Assembly: GCF_001761365.1 (NCBI RefSeq) | Contig: NZ_CP017477.1 | Coordinates: 2,966,001 to 3,030,000 of the forward strand | Length of the DNA stretch: 64,000 nt | Direction: 5' to 3' | Source of the DNA: Polaribacter vadi | GTDB taxonomy: Bacteria > Bacteroidota > Bacteroidia > Flavobacteriales > Flavobacteriaceae | Shown: piece by piece, positions 34,547-44,400 of the stretch | Layout of the letters: each line of letters opens with the position of its first letter | Position numbering within the stretch: position 1 is the stretch's first letter | Made by a program: the position numbers and the translations under genes | The notes under the pieces: model-generated | Databases searched by the model: none | Seen by the model: only the letters and a program-made list of their open reading frames with translations | Told to the model about the DNA's origin: nothing

Positions 34547-37252
34547 ATGAAGAAATTTCTATTTATTACTTTATTAATTGTAAGTCAGTTTTTAGTAGCT
34601 CAAGATAAAGGTACATTAACAGGACTGTTAACAGATAAAGAAACTAATAATGAACCTTTGCCTTTTGCAAACATTATTATTAAAGGTACAAAAATTGGAA
34701 CAACGTCAGATTTTGACGGTAATTACTTATTAAAAGTTCCTGCAGGAAACCATATTGTTGTTTTTAGTTTTTTAGGATATAAAGCTGTAGAGAAATCAAT
34801 TATTATAAAAGCTGGGCAAACTGTAACCCTTAATCAATTAATGTCTGCAGAAGAAGGTGTTGCTTTAGATGATATTATAATTACAGCAACTACAAGTAAA
34901 GAAAAAGCTTCAGCGTTAATTTTAGAACAAAAGAAAGCAGTTTCTATCAAAACATCAATTGGTGCACAAGAACTTTCTATTAAAGGAGTATCTGATGCAG
35001 AAGGAGCTGTTACTAAAACTGCAGGAGTTTCTAAAGGATCAAAAAATGTAATTGTTAGAGGTTTAGGAGATCGTTATAACTCAACTACTTTAAATGGTTT
35101 GCCTTTACCTTCTGAAGATCCAGAATACAAAAATATTTCTTTAGATTTTTTTGATACAAGTGTTATCAAAAATATAGGAATTAATAAAGTTTTTACACCA
35201 GATTTATATGGAGATGTTGGTGGAGCAAATATTGATATTGTATCAAAAGAATTGATAAAAAGTAGTGTTTTAGATATTAGTGCTTCTTTAGGTGCAAATA
35301 CGCAGACAGTTTCTAAAGATTTTTTAACAATTGATGGAACAAACAGATTTGGAACTCAAAATTCTGGGATTCCTGTAAATGATTTAACTCAATATACGTT
35401 CAATAACTCTTGGAAACCAGAAAGTCAAAACTTTCAAATGAATAATAGTGTTTCTTTTGCTGGAGGTAAAAAATTCAACATAAAAGATGATACTTTTAGT
35501 TTCTTTATTGTTGGTGGGTTTGATGGTAGTTTCAATTATTTAGATGGTAACATCAAACAAACAACAAGTTCTGGAGAAGTTTTTCAAGATCAAGATTATA
35601 CAAAATATGAGTATAATGTTTCGCAAATACTAATGGCGAATTTAAAATATAAGTTTGATGAAGGACATTCTATAGCATACAATCACTTATTTATTCATAA
35701 TAACAAACAATCTATTGGAGATTATTTAGGATTTAATAATCCTGAACAAGATGGAGATTTGGAGTTTCAAAGAAGACAGCAAACCAATAATAATGAGTTG
35801 TATGTAAATCAATTTATTGCAAACTATAAATTTACGGATAGATTAAATTTCGAAGCAAAAGGTTCTTTAAACTTTATTAGAGGAAATGAGCCAGACAGAC
35901 GAACAAATAAATATCTTTTAAGAGATGATTTTTACAGTCCACAAACAAGTTCTGCAGGAGAAAACGAACGTTATTTCTCAAAGTTAGAAGAAAACGATTA
36001 TGCAGCAAAAGGTAAGTTTGAATACAAATTAAAAGAAGACGAAGACGATATAAGTGTTTTAGAATTTGGTGGAGATTATAGATATACAGAGCGTTTATTT
36101 TCTGCAACTATTTTTAATCACGATTTTTCTAGCAGAGTTGCTATTGATTTAGAAAATCCTGATGCTATTTTTAATCAAAATTCTATAGATACTAATATTT
36201 TCGAATTAGAAACTGGTAGAGGTAGTGCAAGTAATCCTGCTGCTTTTGTGCCTTTTACATATAGAGGTAAAAGACAAATTTTTGCAGCTTTTGGTAATTT
36301 AATATATCAATTAAATGATAATTTAATCGCTTCTTTTGGTGGAAGATTCGAGAAAATACAACAAAGAGTTACCTACAATACTAACATTGCACAATCTGTT
36401 GTAGATGGCGCTTCTAATTTAGATAGAACATATGTTTTACCAAGTTTTAATATAAAATATAATTTTAATGACAATAGTATTTTTAGAATTGCAGGAAGTC
36501 AAACCTATACATTTCCTCAATTTAAAGAAACTGCACCTTTTAAATATCAAGATATTAGTTTCTCATCTCAAGGTAATCCAGATTTAAAACCCTCTGATAA
36601 TTATAATTTAGATGCTAAATATGAGTATTACTTATCATCATCAGAATTATTTACGGTTACAGGTTTTTATAAAAATATTCAAAATTCAATTGCAAGAACA
36701 GAAATTCCTTCTGGAGGAAATACCTTAACCTATTTAAATGTTGGTAATGCAAGTGTATATGGTGTAGAGGTTGAAGCTAGAAAAAGCATTTACGAAATTG
36801 AGGATAAAGATGTAAAAATTATGGCAGGTTTAAATTCATCAGTTTTAATATCGAATGTAGATTTAGATCAAAGTTCAATAGCGCAATTTACAAATGCTAC
36901 AAGTAATTTGGAAGGCGCAACTCCATTTTTATTAAATGCAGATATTTCTATCAACAAAAAATATAATGATAACACTTTAATTTCTTCTGTAGTTTTTAAC
37001 TATTTCAGTGAAAGAGTATATTCTATTGGTACCAGAGGTTTTGAAAATGTTTTAGAAAAAGGAATACCAACATTAGATTTTGTTTCCTCTTATGATTTTA
37101 ACAATCACTATAGTATAAAATTAAAAGCAACAAATTTGTTAAATCCTGATTTTCAGTTAACAAGAGCTGGTTATAATGGAGGAGAAGATGTTGTGTTAAG
37201 AAATTATAAAAGAGGTGTTAACTTAAGTTTAGGGTTTTCATATAGTTTCTAA
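34547..37252 (+). CDS. TonB-dependent outer-membrane receptor with carboxypeptidase-like regulatory domain
   Basis: A signal peptide (residues 1-18) is followed by a CarboxypepD_reg-like domain (GTLTGLLTDKETNNEPLPFA... DFDGNYLLKVPAGNH), a plug domain (SAEGAVTKTA-like region, VIVRGLGDRYNSTTLNGLPLPS) and a ~650-residue beta-barrel ending in LSLGFSYSF. At 901 residues it is normal for such receptors. No SusD partner is present. It is followed by a beta-helix lipoprotein. The phosphate-repeat promoter and neighbours suggest a phosphate-limited regulon, so uptake of an organophosphate or polyphosphate is a reasonable guess only. Confidence 0.93.
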   Translation: MKKFLFITLLIVSQFLVAQDKGTLTGLLTDKETNNEPLPFANIIIKGTKIGTTSDFDGNYLLKVPAGNHIVVFSFLGYKAVEKSIIIKAGQTVTLNQLMSAEEGVALDDIIITATTSKEKASALILEQKKAVSIKTSIGAQELSIKGVSDAEGAVTKTAGVSKGSKNVIVRGLGDRYNSTTLNGLPLPSEDPEYKNISLDFFDTSVIKNIGINKVFTPDLYGDVGGANIDIVSKELIKSSVLDISASLGANTQTVSKDFLTIDGTNRFGTQNSGIPVNDLTQYTFNNSWKPESQNFQMNNSVSFAGGKKFNIKDDTFSFFIVGGFDGSFNYLDGNIKQTTSSGEVFQDQDYTKYEYNVSQILMANLKYKFDEGHSIAYNHLFIHNNKQSIGDYLGFNNPEQDGDLEFQRRQQTNNNELYVNQFIANYKFTDRLNFEAKGSLNFIRGNEPDRRTNKYLLRDDFYSPQTSSAGENERYFSKLEENDYAAKGKFEYKLKEDEDDISVLEFGGDYRYTERLFSATIFNHDFSSRVAIDLENPDAIFNQNSIDTNIFELETGRGSASNPAAFVPFTYRGKRQIFAAFGNLIYQLNDNLIASFGGRFEKIQQRVTYNTNIAQSVVDGASNLDRTYVLPSFNIKYNFNDNSIFRIAGSQTYTFPQFKETAPFKYQDISFSSQGNPDLKPSDNYNLDAKYEYYLSSSELFTVTGFYKNIQNSIARTEIPSGGNTLTYLNVGNASVYGVEVEARKSIYEIEDKDVKIMAGLNSSVLISNVDLDQSSIAQFTNATSNLEGATPFLLNADISINKKYNDNTLISSVVFNYFSERVYSIGTRGFENVLEKGIPTLDFVSSYDFNNHYSIKLKATNLLNPDFQLTRAGYNGGEDVVLRNYKRGVNLSLGFSYSF

Positions 37253-37267
37253 ATTTTATCAATTTTA

Positions 37268-37305
37268 GTAACAATTCTTTAAAATTTAGTTAAAACAAAA
37301 TAAAC
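37268..37305 (+). promoter_or_regulatory. 11-bp phased repeats before the beta-helix lipoprotein gene
   Basis: GTAAC (37268), TTAAA (37279), TTAAA (37290) and TAAAC (37301) recur every 11 bases. A CAACTTTG box (one mismatch to TAnnTTTG) begins at 37316. The layout copies the TonB-receptor promoter. Confidence 0.45.
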
Positions 37306-37369
37306 CTTCTTTGTTCAACTTTGCAGAAGAAAATTAAACTAAAATAATTTAAACAAATTAAAAGAAAAA

Positions 37370-38539
37370 ATGAAAAAATCAATTTTATCAATCGTAACTA
37401 TTGCAGCGTTCGTATTAACAAGTTGTTCTTTAAGTGATGATGATGCTACAACTGTTGTTGGTGGAGGTGTAACTGCACAAAATTTAGCAGGAAACTTAAC
37501 AGCGGATTTAACACTAAGCTCTGGAGTTGCACACAATTTAATAGGAGCACTTTTAGTAAAAGAAGGCGCAACATTAACTATAGAAGCTGGTGCAACTATA
37601 AATGCTTTAGCTGGGGGTACAGATGTTTATATTTTAGTAGAAAGAGGAGGTAAAATTATTGCAGATGGTACAGCTTCAAATCCAATTAAATTTACATCAG
37701 GTGCTGTAGTTCCAAAAGCTGGAGATTGGGGAGGAGTTATTTTAAACGGAAAAGCGCCTTTAAGCAGACAAGCAGGTTCAGAAAGTAATGCTGCAACAGA
37801 AGTTAAAAATTCAATTTTATTTGGTGGTGCAGATGCTTCAGATAATTCAGGTGTATTAAACTATGTAATATTAGAATATACAGGAGCAAGAATTGATGAT
37901 GAAGCAGAACACAATGGTTTAACTTTAAACGGAGTTGGTTCTGGAACTACAATTAGTAACATTGCGATTTTAAATGGTGATGATGATGGAATTGAGTTTT
38001 TTGGAGGAACTGTAAATACATCAAACATTTTAGTTGTAAATGCTAAAGATGATATGTTCGATTTTTCACAAGGGTATTCTGGAACTTGTACAAATTTATA
38101 TGGTATTAGAGAAAATGGGTACACAGCTGTAACTTCTGATCCAAGAGGAATTGAAGCTGATGGAAATTTAGATGGTAATTCTCCTTCAGATATTAACGAA
38201 TCTAACTTTACAGTAAATGGTGTAACAATTATAAATAATGCTGATGGTGTAGAAATGTCTGATGGAATAAAAATTAGAAGAGATGCTACAGCAACTATTA
38301 CAAATGCATATTTAGCATTAGGTTCTGGAGCAAAATTTGGCGATGTTATAGATTTACAAGATAGTAAATCAGATTCTACAGAAGGTACTTCAATTACTGC
38401 AACTGCAAATATTGCAAACGGTTTAGATATTACTGATGTAAAAAACACAACTGTTGGTGGAGCAACAATAACATTAACTGCAGCTACTTCTGGAGGAGCA
38501 GATAAATCTGTATTCACTTGGACTGGGTATAGTTTTTAG
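37370..38539 (+). CDS. Beta-helix lipoprotein of unknown function
   Basis: A type II signal ends in LTSC (Cys19), so it is lipidated. A short Ser/Asp-rich linker follows, then repeated turns of parallel beta-helix type (GALLVKEGATLTIEAGATI, VERGGKIIADGTASNPIKFTS, then YVILEYTGARI and TISNIAILNGDDDGIEFFGG). Similar proteins have been labelled transporters in databases, but no membrane helices exist here. The gene follows the TonB receptor by 117 bases with its own 11-bp phased repeats. I infer a surface-exposed binding partner of the receptor. Confidence 0.8.
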   Translation: MKKSILSIVTIAAFVLTSCSLSDDDATTVVGGGVTAQNLAGNLTADLTLSSGVAHNLIGALLVKEGATLTIEAGATINALAGGTDVYILVERGGKIIADGTASNPIKFTSGAVVPKAGDWGGVILNGKAPLSRQAGSESNAATEVKNSILFGGADASDNSGVLNYVILEYTGARIDDEAEHNGLTLNGVGSGTTISNIAILNGDDDGIEFFGGTVNTSNILVVNAKDDMFDFSQGYSGTCTNLYGIRENGYTAVTSDPRGIEADGNLDGNSPSDINESNFTVNGVTIINNADGVEMSDGIKIRRDATATITNAYLALGSGAKFGDVIDLQDSKSDSTEGTSITATANIANGLDITDVKNTTVGGATITLTAATSGGADKSVFTWTGYSF

Positions 38540-38561
38540 TCAAATAAAATTTTTTATATAT

Positions 38562-38590
38562 AAAAAGCAGGCTTTTAAGCCTGCTTTTTT
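38562..38590 (+). terminator. Terminator of beta-helix lipoprotein gene
   Basis: 13-bp arms AAAAAGCAGGCTT/AAGCCTGCTTTTT with a 2-base loop, ending in a T run. Confidence 0.9.
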
Positions 38591-38730
38591 GTGTTTTAGA
38601 AAATAAAATACTTTAAAGATTTATTTTTTAAAGTGAGTAAAAGTTTGATTTAGAGCAAATTCATTTTTAGGTTTTCTTATTTTATGTTACTACTATAAAA
38701 TTAAGTTACGAAACTAATACTTACTTATAT

Positions 38731-38758
38731 TTAAGAACAAATTTGCTTATTTAAGAAC
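38731..38758 (+). promoter_or_regulatory. Direct repeat TTAAGAAC, 20-bp spacing, before the kinase gene
   Basis: TTAAGAAC begins at 38731 and again at 38751, a start-to-start distance of exactly 20. The first copy continues AAATTT, as do the copies at 41321 and 41341. LytTR regulators bind direct repeats about two helical turns apart, and a LytTR gene follows. Confidence 0.55.
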
Positions 38759-38814
38759 TTTCCTCGCATTCTATTCTATACCTTTTGTATAATCTCACTA
38801 CTTTAGTCTTAAAC

Positions 38815-38822
38815 TAATTTTG
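38815..38822 (+). promoter_or_regulatory. -7-like box before HisKA_2 kinase gene
   Basis: TAATTTTG matches TAnnTTTG, 22 bases before the GTG start at 38845. No TTG stands at a normal -33 distance. Confidence 0.45.
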
Positions 38823-38844
38823 AATATTAAAAATACTATTCTAA

Positions 38845-40554
38845 GTGAAATTAAAAATTACATTTCTTACTACATTTTTTCTATTAATTAGTTTTCTCAG
38901 CGAAGCTCAAAATGGAGAACCTATTTTTAAGGAATTAGAAAAGGATTTAACTTCTAATCGAGTAGTTAAAGTTTTAAGAATTATAGATAGTATTATTTCT
39001 ACAAATACCTTATCAAAAAAAAAAATAAATGATCTTAAGTCTTTAAAAGTTTGTTGTTTAGTTCAACAAAGTAAGCTTCCAGAAGCGTTAACGTTATCAT
39101 CCACTATTTTAGAAAACTCAAAAGAATTAAGTGAAAGAGGAGAGGTAATTTTACGAATACAAAGAGCACTGATTTTCGAATTCTTTAACGATGCTGAATT
39201 GGGTTTTTTAGAATTTAAGAAATTAGAAGAAATTTATAGAAAAAGAGAAAAAGATAAATATTATGGACAATATTTATATAGAAAATCATCATTTTACACA
39301 ATACTGCAACCTGTTTTAAAGAGTGATAGCTTAGCATTAGATTTTGCAGAAAGAGGCATCACTTTTGGAGAAAAAAATAATTATCGTGAAGTTAGTGGTA
39401 TCTCTAAACTACTTAAAAGTAAATACGTTCCAAAAGATGAAAAAATAAAACTTGCAAAAGAAGCGTTAAAAGATTTCAAACAAATTGATGATTTCAGCCA
39501 TTTAAGCATAATATATGTTGTAATTGCTAAGCAAGTTTCTGATAGTAAGAATATGGCTTTAGCACATAAGTATTTAGACTCTGCTCTTTTTTTATTAGAA
39601 AAAATTAATGATATTCACTACAAAGCAGATGCCTACGAAAAAAAATATTTATTATTTGAAATAGAAAATAAACCAGATTCTGCACTTGTTTATTATAAAA
39701 AGTATCATAAGTCTAAAATGGTTGCAAGTTTAGAGCTTCAAGGCAATGAGATCGCTAAAATTAAATTAAATAATAAAATAGAAAACCAAAAGTTAGAAGT
39801 TCAAATATCGAAGAAGAAGTTATTGTTGTCTCAAAATAACAATAAATTTCTTACTTTTTTTGTAGTTGGAATACTTTTTCTGTTAGCTATAATTTTTTTC
39901 TTATACAGAAACTTAGTTTCAAAAAATAAAAAAATAGATGATCAAAATAATATTTTGAAAGAATCTGTTAAACATAAAGGCTTATTATTACAAGAGCTAA
40001 ATCATCGTGTAAAGAATAATTTATCTTTGATTATAAGTTTGATAAAATTTCAATCGCAAGAAATAAACGAGCAATTTTATATAGAGAAATTTAAACATTT
40101 AGAAAATAGAATTAATACCATTGCAATTGCACACGAGCAATTTATTTATGCTGATAATAAAATAGAAGGAGAGTTTTATAATTTGGAAGAATATTTGCAG
40201 AAAATAGCTTCTTTAATTAATTTATCAACTAGAAAAATTGAATATCAGCAAGATATAAGTGCTATAAAATTAAATATAGATACAGCATTACCAATTGGTA
40301 TTTTAATGAACGAATTAATAAGTAACAGTATAGAACATGCAGTTACAGAAGATGTGTTAAAAATAAATGTAAAAATTGAAAAGACAAATAACTTAATTCA
40401 CCTTTATTACAAAGATTCTGGTACTTCTTTTAAAAGAGATAGCAAAAAAGCAACACTTGGTCTGTTTATTATAGATAGTATGGTTGCTCAGCTAAATGGA
40501 AAGATTGAACAAAAAAAATCAACATTTAAAATAATTTTAAAATATAAAAATTAA
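38845..40554 (+). CDS. Sensor histidine kinase with TPR-like periplasmic region (HisKA_2)
   Basis: A signal peptide (residues 1-21) is followed by a helical TPR-like periplasmic domain (residues ~25-300), a coiled-coil, a TM helix (about 335-356), a HisKA_2 phospho-acceptor region with His387 (LLLQELNHRVKNNLS) and a HATPase domain (N box MNELISNSIEHAV, later YKDSGTSFKR and LGLFIIDSMV). The start is GTG 38845. The stop is directly followed by the ATG of the regulator (no gap). It probably senses a protein or peptide through its TPR-like repeats and controls the adhesin gene downstream; the target is inferred from the shared promoter repeats. Confidence 0.9.
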   Translation: MKLKITFLTTFFLLISFLSEAQNGEPIFKELEKDLTSNRVVKVLRIIDSIISTNTLSKKKINDLKSLKVCCLVQQSKLPEALTLSSTILENSKELSERGEVILRIQRALIFEFFNDAELGFLEFKKLEEIYRKREKDKYYGQYLYRKSSFYTILQPVLKSDSLALDFAERGITFGEKNNYREVSGISKLLKSKYVPKDEKIKLAKEALKDFKQIDDFSHLSIIYVVIAKQVSDSKNMALAHKYLDSALFLLEKINDIHYKADAYEKKYLLFEIENKPDSALVYYKKYHKSKMVASLELQGNEIAKIKLNNKIENQKLEVQISKKKLLLSQNNNKFLTFFVVGILFLLAIIFFLYRNLVSKNKKIDDQNNILKESVKHKGLLLQELNHRVKNNLSLIISLIKFQSQEINEQFYIEKFKHLENRINTIAIAHEQFIYADNKIEGEFYNLEEYLQKIASLINLSTRKIEYQQDISAIKLNIDTALPIGILMNELISNSIEHAVTEDVLKINVKIEKTNNLIHLYYKDSGTSFKRDSKKATLGLFIIDSMVAQLNGKIEQKKSTFKIILKYKN

Positions 40555-41268
40555 ATGATGATTAATGAGAAGCTAAAAGATATCAAAAGTATATTAATTG
40601 TAGAAGATGAGTTGTTGATTGCTCGTCAAATAAAAATAGCACTTTTAAATCACGGTTATCTTTGTGCAGGAATCGCTATAAATTATAAAGCAGCCAAAGA
40701 AATTTTAGAAACTACGAAAGTAGATTTGGTTTTGTTAGATGTTAAAATTTCTGGAAGAAAAACAGGATTAGATGTGGCATTACTTTTAAACACACTATAT
40801 AGTATTCCATTTTTATTTATTACTTCTTATAATGATGCAAATTCTTTACATAAGATTAAAGAACTTTCTCCTAAAGGATATATTAATAAACCTATAAATG
40901 AAATTACTGTTCTAACTACAATCGATATTATTTTTGATAACTTAAAAGATGAAACAGAAAAATTTGTAAATATTAATATTGGTACAACTACCTATAATAT
41001 TCAAATTTCAGATTTATTATATATTAAGTCAGAGCATGTATATGTTAGGTTATATTATAAAAAAAGAAAAATGTTAATAAGGTGTTCACTTAAAAAGTTT
41101 ATAGAAACAATGCCAAAAAACCTTTTAATAAGAGTAAGTAGAAGTTGTGCAGTGAATATAAACTTTATAGAAAATATAGGAACTTCCTCTTTAGAAGTTT
41201 ATGGAGAAAATATAAAAATTTCACCTAACTATAAAATAAATCTTCAGTACTTAAATCGTGATTTATAA
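40555..41268 (+). CDS. LytTR-family response regulator
   Basis: The receiver domain has acidic residues in IVEDE and phospho-acceptor Asp in LLDVKISGR. The C-terminal LytTR DNA-binding domain is clear (INIGTTTYNIQISDLLYIKSEHVYVRLYY, then RVSRSCAVNINFIENIG). It follows the kinase stop codon with no intervening base. LytTR proteins bind paired direct repeats, and such repeats with 20-bp spacing stand before this operon and before the adhesin gene that follows. The inferred loop is kinase to regulator, then to the operon itself and the adhesin. Confidence 0.93.
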   Translation: MMINEKLKDIKSILIVEDELLIARQIKIALLNHGYLCAGIAINYKAAKEILETTKVDLVLLDVKISGRKTGLDVALLLNTLYSIPFLFITSYNDANSLHKIKELSPKGYINKPINEITVLTTIDIIFDNLKDETEKFVNINIGTTTYNIQISDLLYIKSEHVYVRLYYKKRKMLIRCSLKKFIETMPKNLLIRVSRSCAVNINFIENIGTSSLEVYGENIKISPNYKINLQYLNRDL

Positions 41269-41320
41269 GAATAAAATAATAGGTATTTTATTCTTTGTCA
41301 GATAGTTTAGAGTGTGTTAT

Positions 41321-41348
41321 TTCAGAACAAATTAATCTGTTTTAGAAC
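41321..41348 (+). promoter_or_regulatory. Direct repeat TTnAGAACAAATT, 20-bp spacing, before the adhesin gene
   Basis: TTCAGAACAAATT at 41321 and TTTAGAACAAATT at 41341 are spaced exactly 20 bases, the same as the pair at 38731/38751. They lie about 66-90 bases before the ATG at 41414. Confidence 0.55.
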
Positions 41349-41413
41349 AAATTTAAATTTCTGAGAGCTTTTTTTTTAATTTTATACTCTTATAAATAAT
41401 ATTAAAAAAAGCT

Positions 41414-44400
41414 ATGAAACTAAAATTACTATTTATTTTATCGATTATTATTGGGCTTAATGGAATTGTCCAAACAAGTTCTGCACAGATTAGTGCAGAG
41501 AGTTTTAAATTTACTCAATTAACAAACTCATCTACACAAGGAGTATTTGCAAAAGGTGCTACAATTTATATAGGCACAACTTCAGGATTGTTAATTTCTA
41601 CAGATAGTGGAACTACTTTTACAACTAAAACTATTACAAATGGTTTAGGATCTAATAATGTAAAAAATGTTTTTGTAGATGGTTCAACAATTTATGCTGC
41701 AACAGATGGTGGACTATCTGTTTCTACAAATGGTGGAAACAACTTTGTAAATTATGCACCAGCATCTTTTGCTTATGGAAACAATATGAATGATGTTTTT
41801 GCAGACGGAGATACTATTTATGCACTTGCTTCTAATAGGTTATGGATTTCTAATGATGCAGGAGCTACATTTATAGAAAAATCTGAAAGTGATGGAATAG
41901 GTGAAAGTATTTTTAGAGAAATTGTGGCAAATGGATCAGATGTATATGTGGCAACTGATGGAGGTTTATCAATCTCTTCAGATGGTGGAAATACCTTTAT
42001 CAATAAAACAAATACAGATGGTTTAGCAAATGTAGGTGCAAATGGAGTCTCTTTTAGTAATGGAGTTTTATATGCAGCTTCAGAAGGTTTTGATCCAGTT
42101 GGTGGTTTATCAATTTCTACTGATAAAGGAAATACGTTTACTGTGGTACAACAATCAGATGGTTTAGCAGCCAATTCAGTAAATACTGTTTATAGTGAAG
42201 GAGTTAACGTTTTTGTAGGTGTAAGTAGTTCTGTCATTTCCGTTTCTAATGATAGTGGAGCAACCTTCACTAGATATGATTATGATGATGGGATTTTAGG
42301 AGTGGTAAATCAAATCTTTTTTGATAGTGGTAAAATATATGTTTCTACAAACGTAGGAGTATTTTTTGGAGAAGAAGCTTTTCCAGAAATAGATGTAAAA
42401 GGTAATAATGTTTCAATTGTAAATGGAGATACAACACCAAGTGCTACTGATAATACAGATTTTGGAGTTTCAGTAAACACAGTTACAAAATTTTTTACAA
42501 TAGATAATAGTGAAGGTTTTGCTGATTTAAGTTTAACAACTCCTTATCCAAATTATGTAACAATTTCTGGTTCTACAGATTTTACAATAAGTACCCAGCC
42601 AAATGCGAATTCAGTTACAAAAGGAAGTTCTAAAACTTTTCAAGTTACATACACACCAAACTTATCTGGTAATCAAACAGCAATTATAAGTATTGCAAAT
42701 AATGATTCAGATGAAAATCCTTACACTTTTACCATTAGTGGTAATAAAGGAGTATTTTCAAATTATACAACAACTTTTGAGCCTCAAACACTAAATCCAA
42801 ATGGATTAACAAGCATTGGTATTTTCTCAAATGCAAATTTTGCAGATTTAGACAATGATGGCGATTTAGATTTATTGTCTGGAGGAAGAGGAACAAGTTT
42901 TTACTATTTTGAAAATACAGGGAGCAATTTAGCACCAATTTATGCAGCAGTTCAAAACAATCCATTTGGATTAACAAATTTAACAGGTGGTTCTGATGAT
43001 TCTTTTCCAACATTTGTAGATTTAGATAATGATGGAGATATCGATATATTTTCTGGAGATGGGAGAGGTAATTTTTTCTACTTTGAAAATACAGGAACAT
43101 CATCTGCTCCACAATATGGAACACCAGTAGAAAGTCCTTTTGGGATTGTTGATATATCTGCATCAACTTCTTACCCAACATTTGGAGATATAGATAATGA
43201 TGGAGATTTAGATTTATTAGCTGGTTCTACTCGTAATTCAGGAGGTAGTCCTAATTTTTATTATTATGAAAATTCAGGAACTGCAACATCTCCACAATTT
43301 TCAACAGGACAAACAAGTCCATTTGGTTTAAATATATCAGTTCCTTTAGTAAGACCAAATTTTGGAGATTTAGATGCAGATGGCGATTTAGATTTAATAG
43401 CAGGAGTTCAAGGAGGAGAGTTTTTATATTTTGAAAATATAGGAACTGCTCAAAATCCAAGATATGCAGTAAGTATTTCAAATCCTTTTGGTTTTTCTGG
43501 GATGAATGGTTTTTCTACACCAGCTTTTATAGATTATGATTTTGATGGCGATTTAGATATTATGACTGGAGGAAGTGGAGGTAATTTTAGATATTATCAA
43601 AATGGACCATCACCAAGTTACACCCAAATACCAGACATCAATTTTGAGAAAAGATTAATAGCTTTAGGATATGATTCAGAAGGAATTGAAGATGGGAGAG
43701 CGTTAACATCAGATTTAGAAGTAGTCACACAATTTGCAGGAACAGGCTTAGGGATTTTAGATTTTACAGGTTTAGAAGCATTTAGAGATTTAGAGGTTTT
43801 AAACATCTATAACAACTTAATTACAAGTATTGATTTAAGTAATAATTTAAAATTAAAGGAACTTTACATCAGTAATCAAACCGTAACTGAAGGTCAAGTT
43901 TTAACAAGTTTAGATGTTTCAAATAATGTTTTGTTAGAAAAATTAGAAGCAACCAATAATCAATTAACTGTTTTAGATATAAGTAACAATCCATTATTAA
44001 CAGTTGTTGATGTATCAGAAAATGAGTTAACAAGTTTAGATGTTTCTAATCAGCCTAATTTATTAGAGTTAGATTTTGCAACGAATCAATTAACAAGTAT
44101 TGATGTTACCAACAATACTGCATTGACAAAACTACAAGGAAATGATAATGATTTAACAGGTGCAGTTGATGTGAGTCAGAATGTTGCTTTATTAAATTTA
44201 TCAATTAACAACAATGTGAATTTAGGCAACATGAATGTTGTTGCAAACGTAAATTTAGTTCGTTTGAATTTATCAACAACAGGATCAACGATGGTTGATG
44301 TTTCAAGCAATACAGCTTTAGAAGAATTCTTTGTAGCCAGTAACAATTTTACAAGTTTAGATGTTTCACAAAACGTAGCTTTAAAACAAATTGGAGTTGC

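Larger units (their letters stand above)
38540..38844. other. Intergenic region between lipoprotein and HisKA_2 kinase
   Basis: This 305-base gap contains a strong terminator (38562-38590), the TTAAGAAC direct repeat (38731-38758) and a -7-like box TAATTTTG (38815-38822). No ORF is present in it. Confidence 0.6.

Noticed and set aside
37861..38517. 218-residue open frame on the minus strand inside the beta-helix lipoprotein
   Set aside because: Its long alternating Val/Ser/Ile sequence is typical of the reverse complement of a repetitive beta-helix gene.
41321..41348. Simple hairpin or terminator between regulator and adhesin genes
   Set aside because: The words are direct repeats, not inverted, so they do not form a stem.
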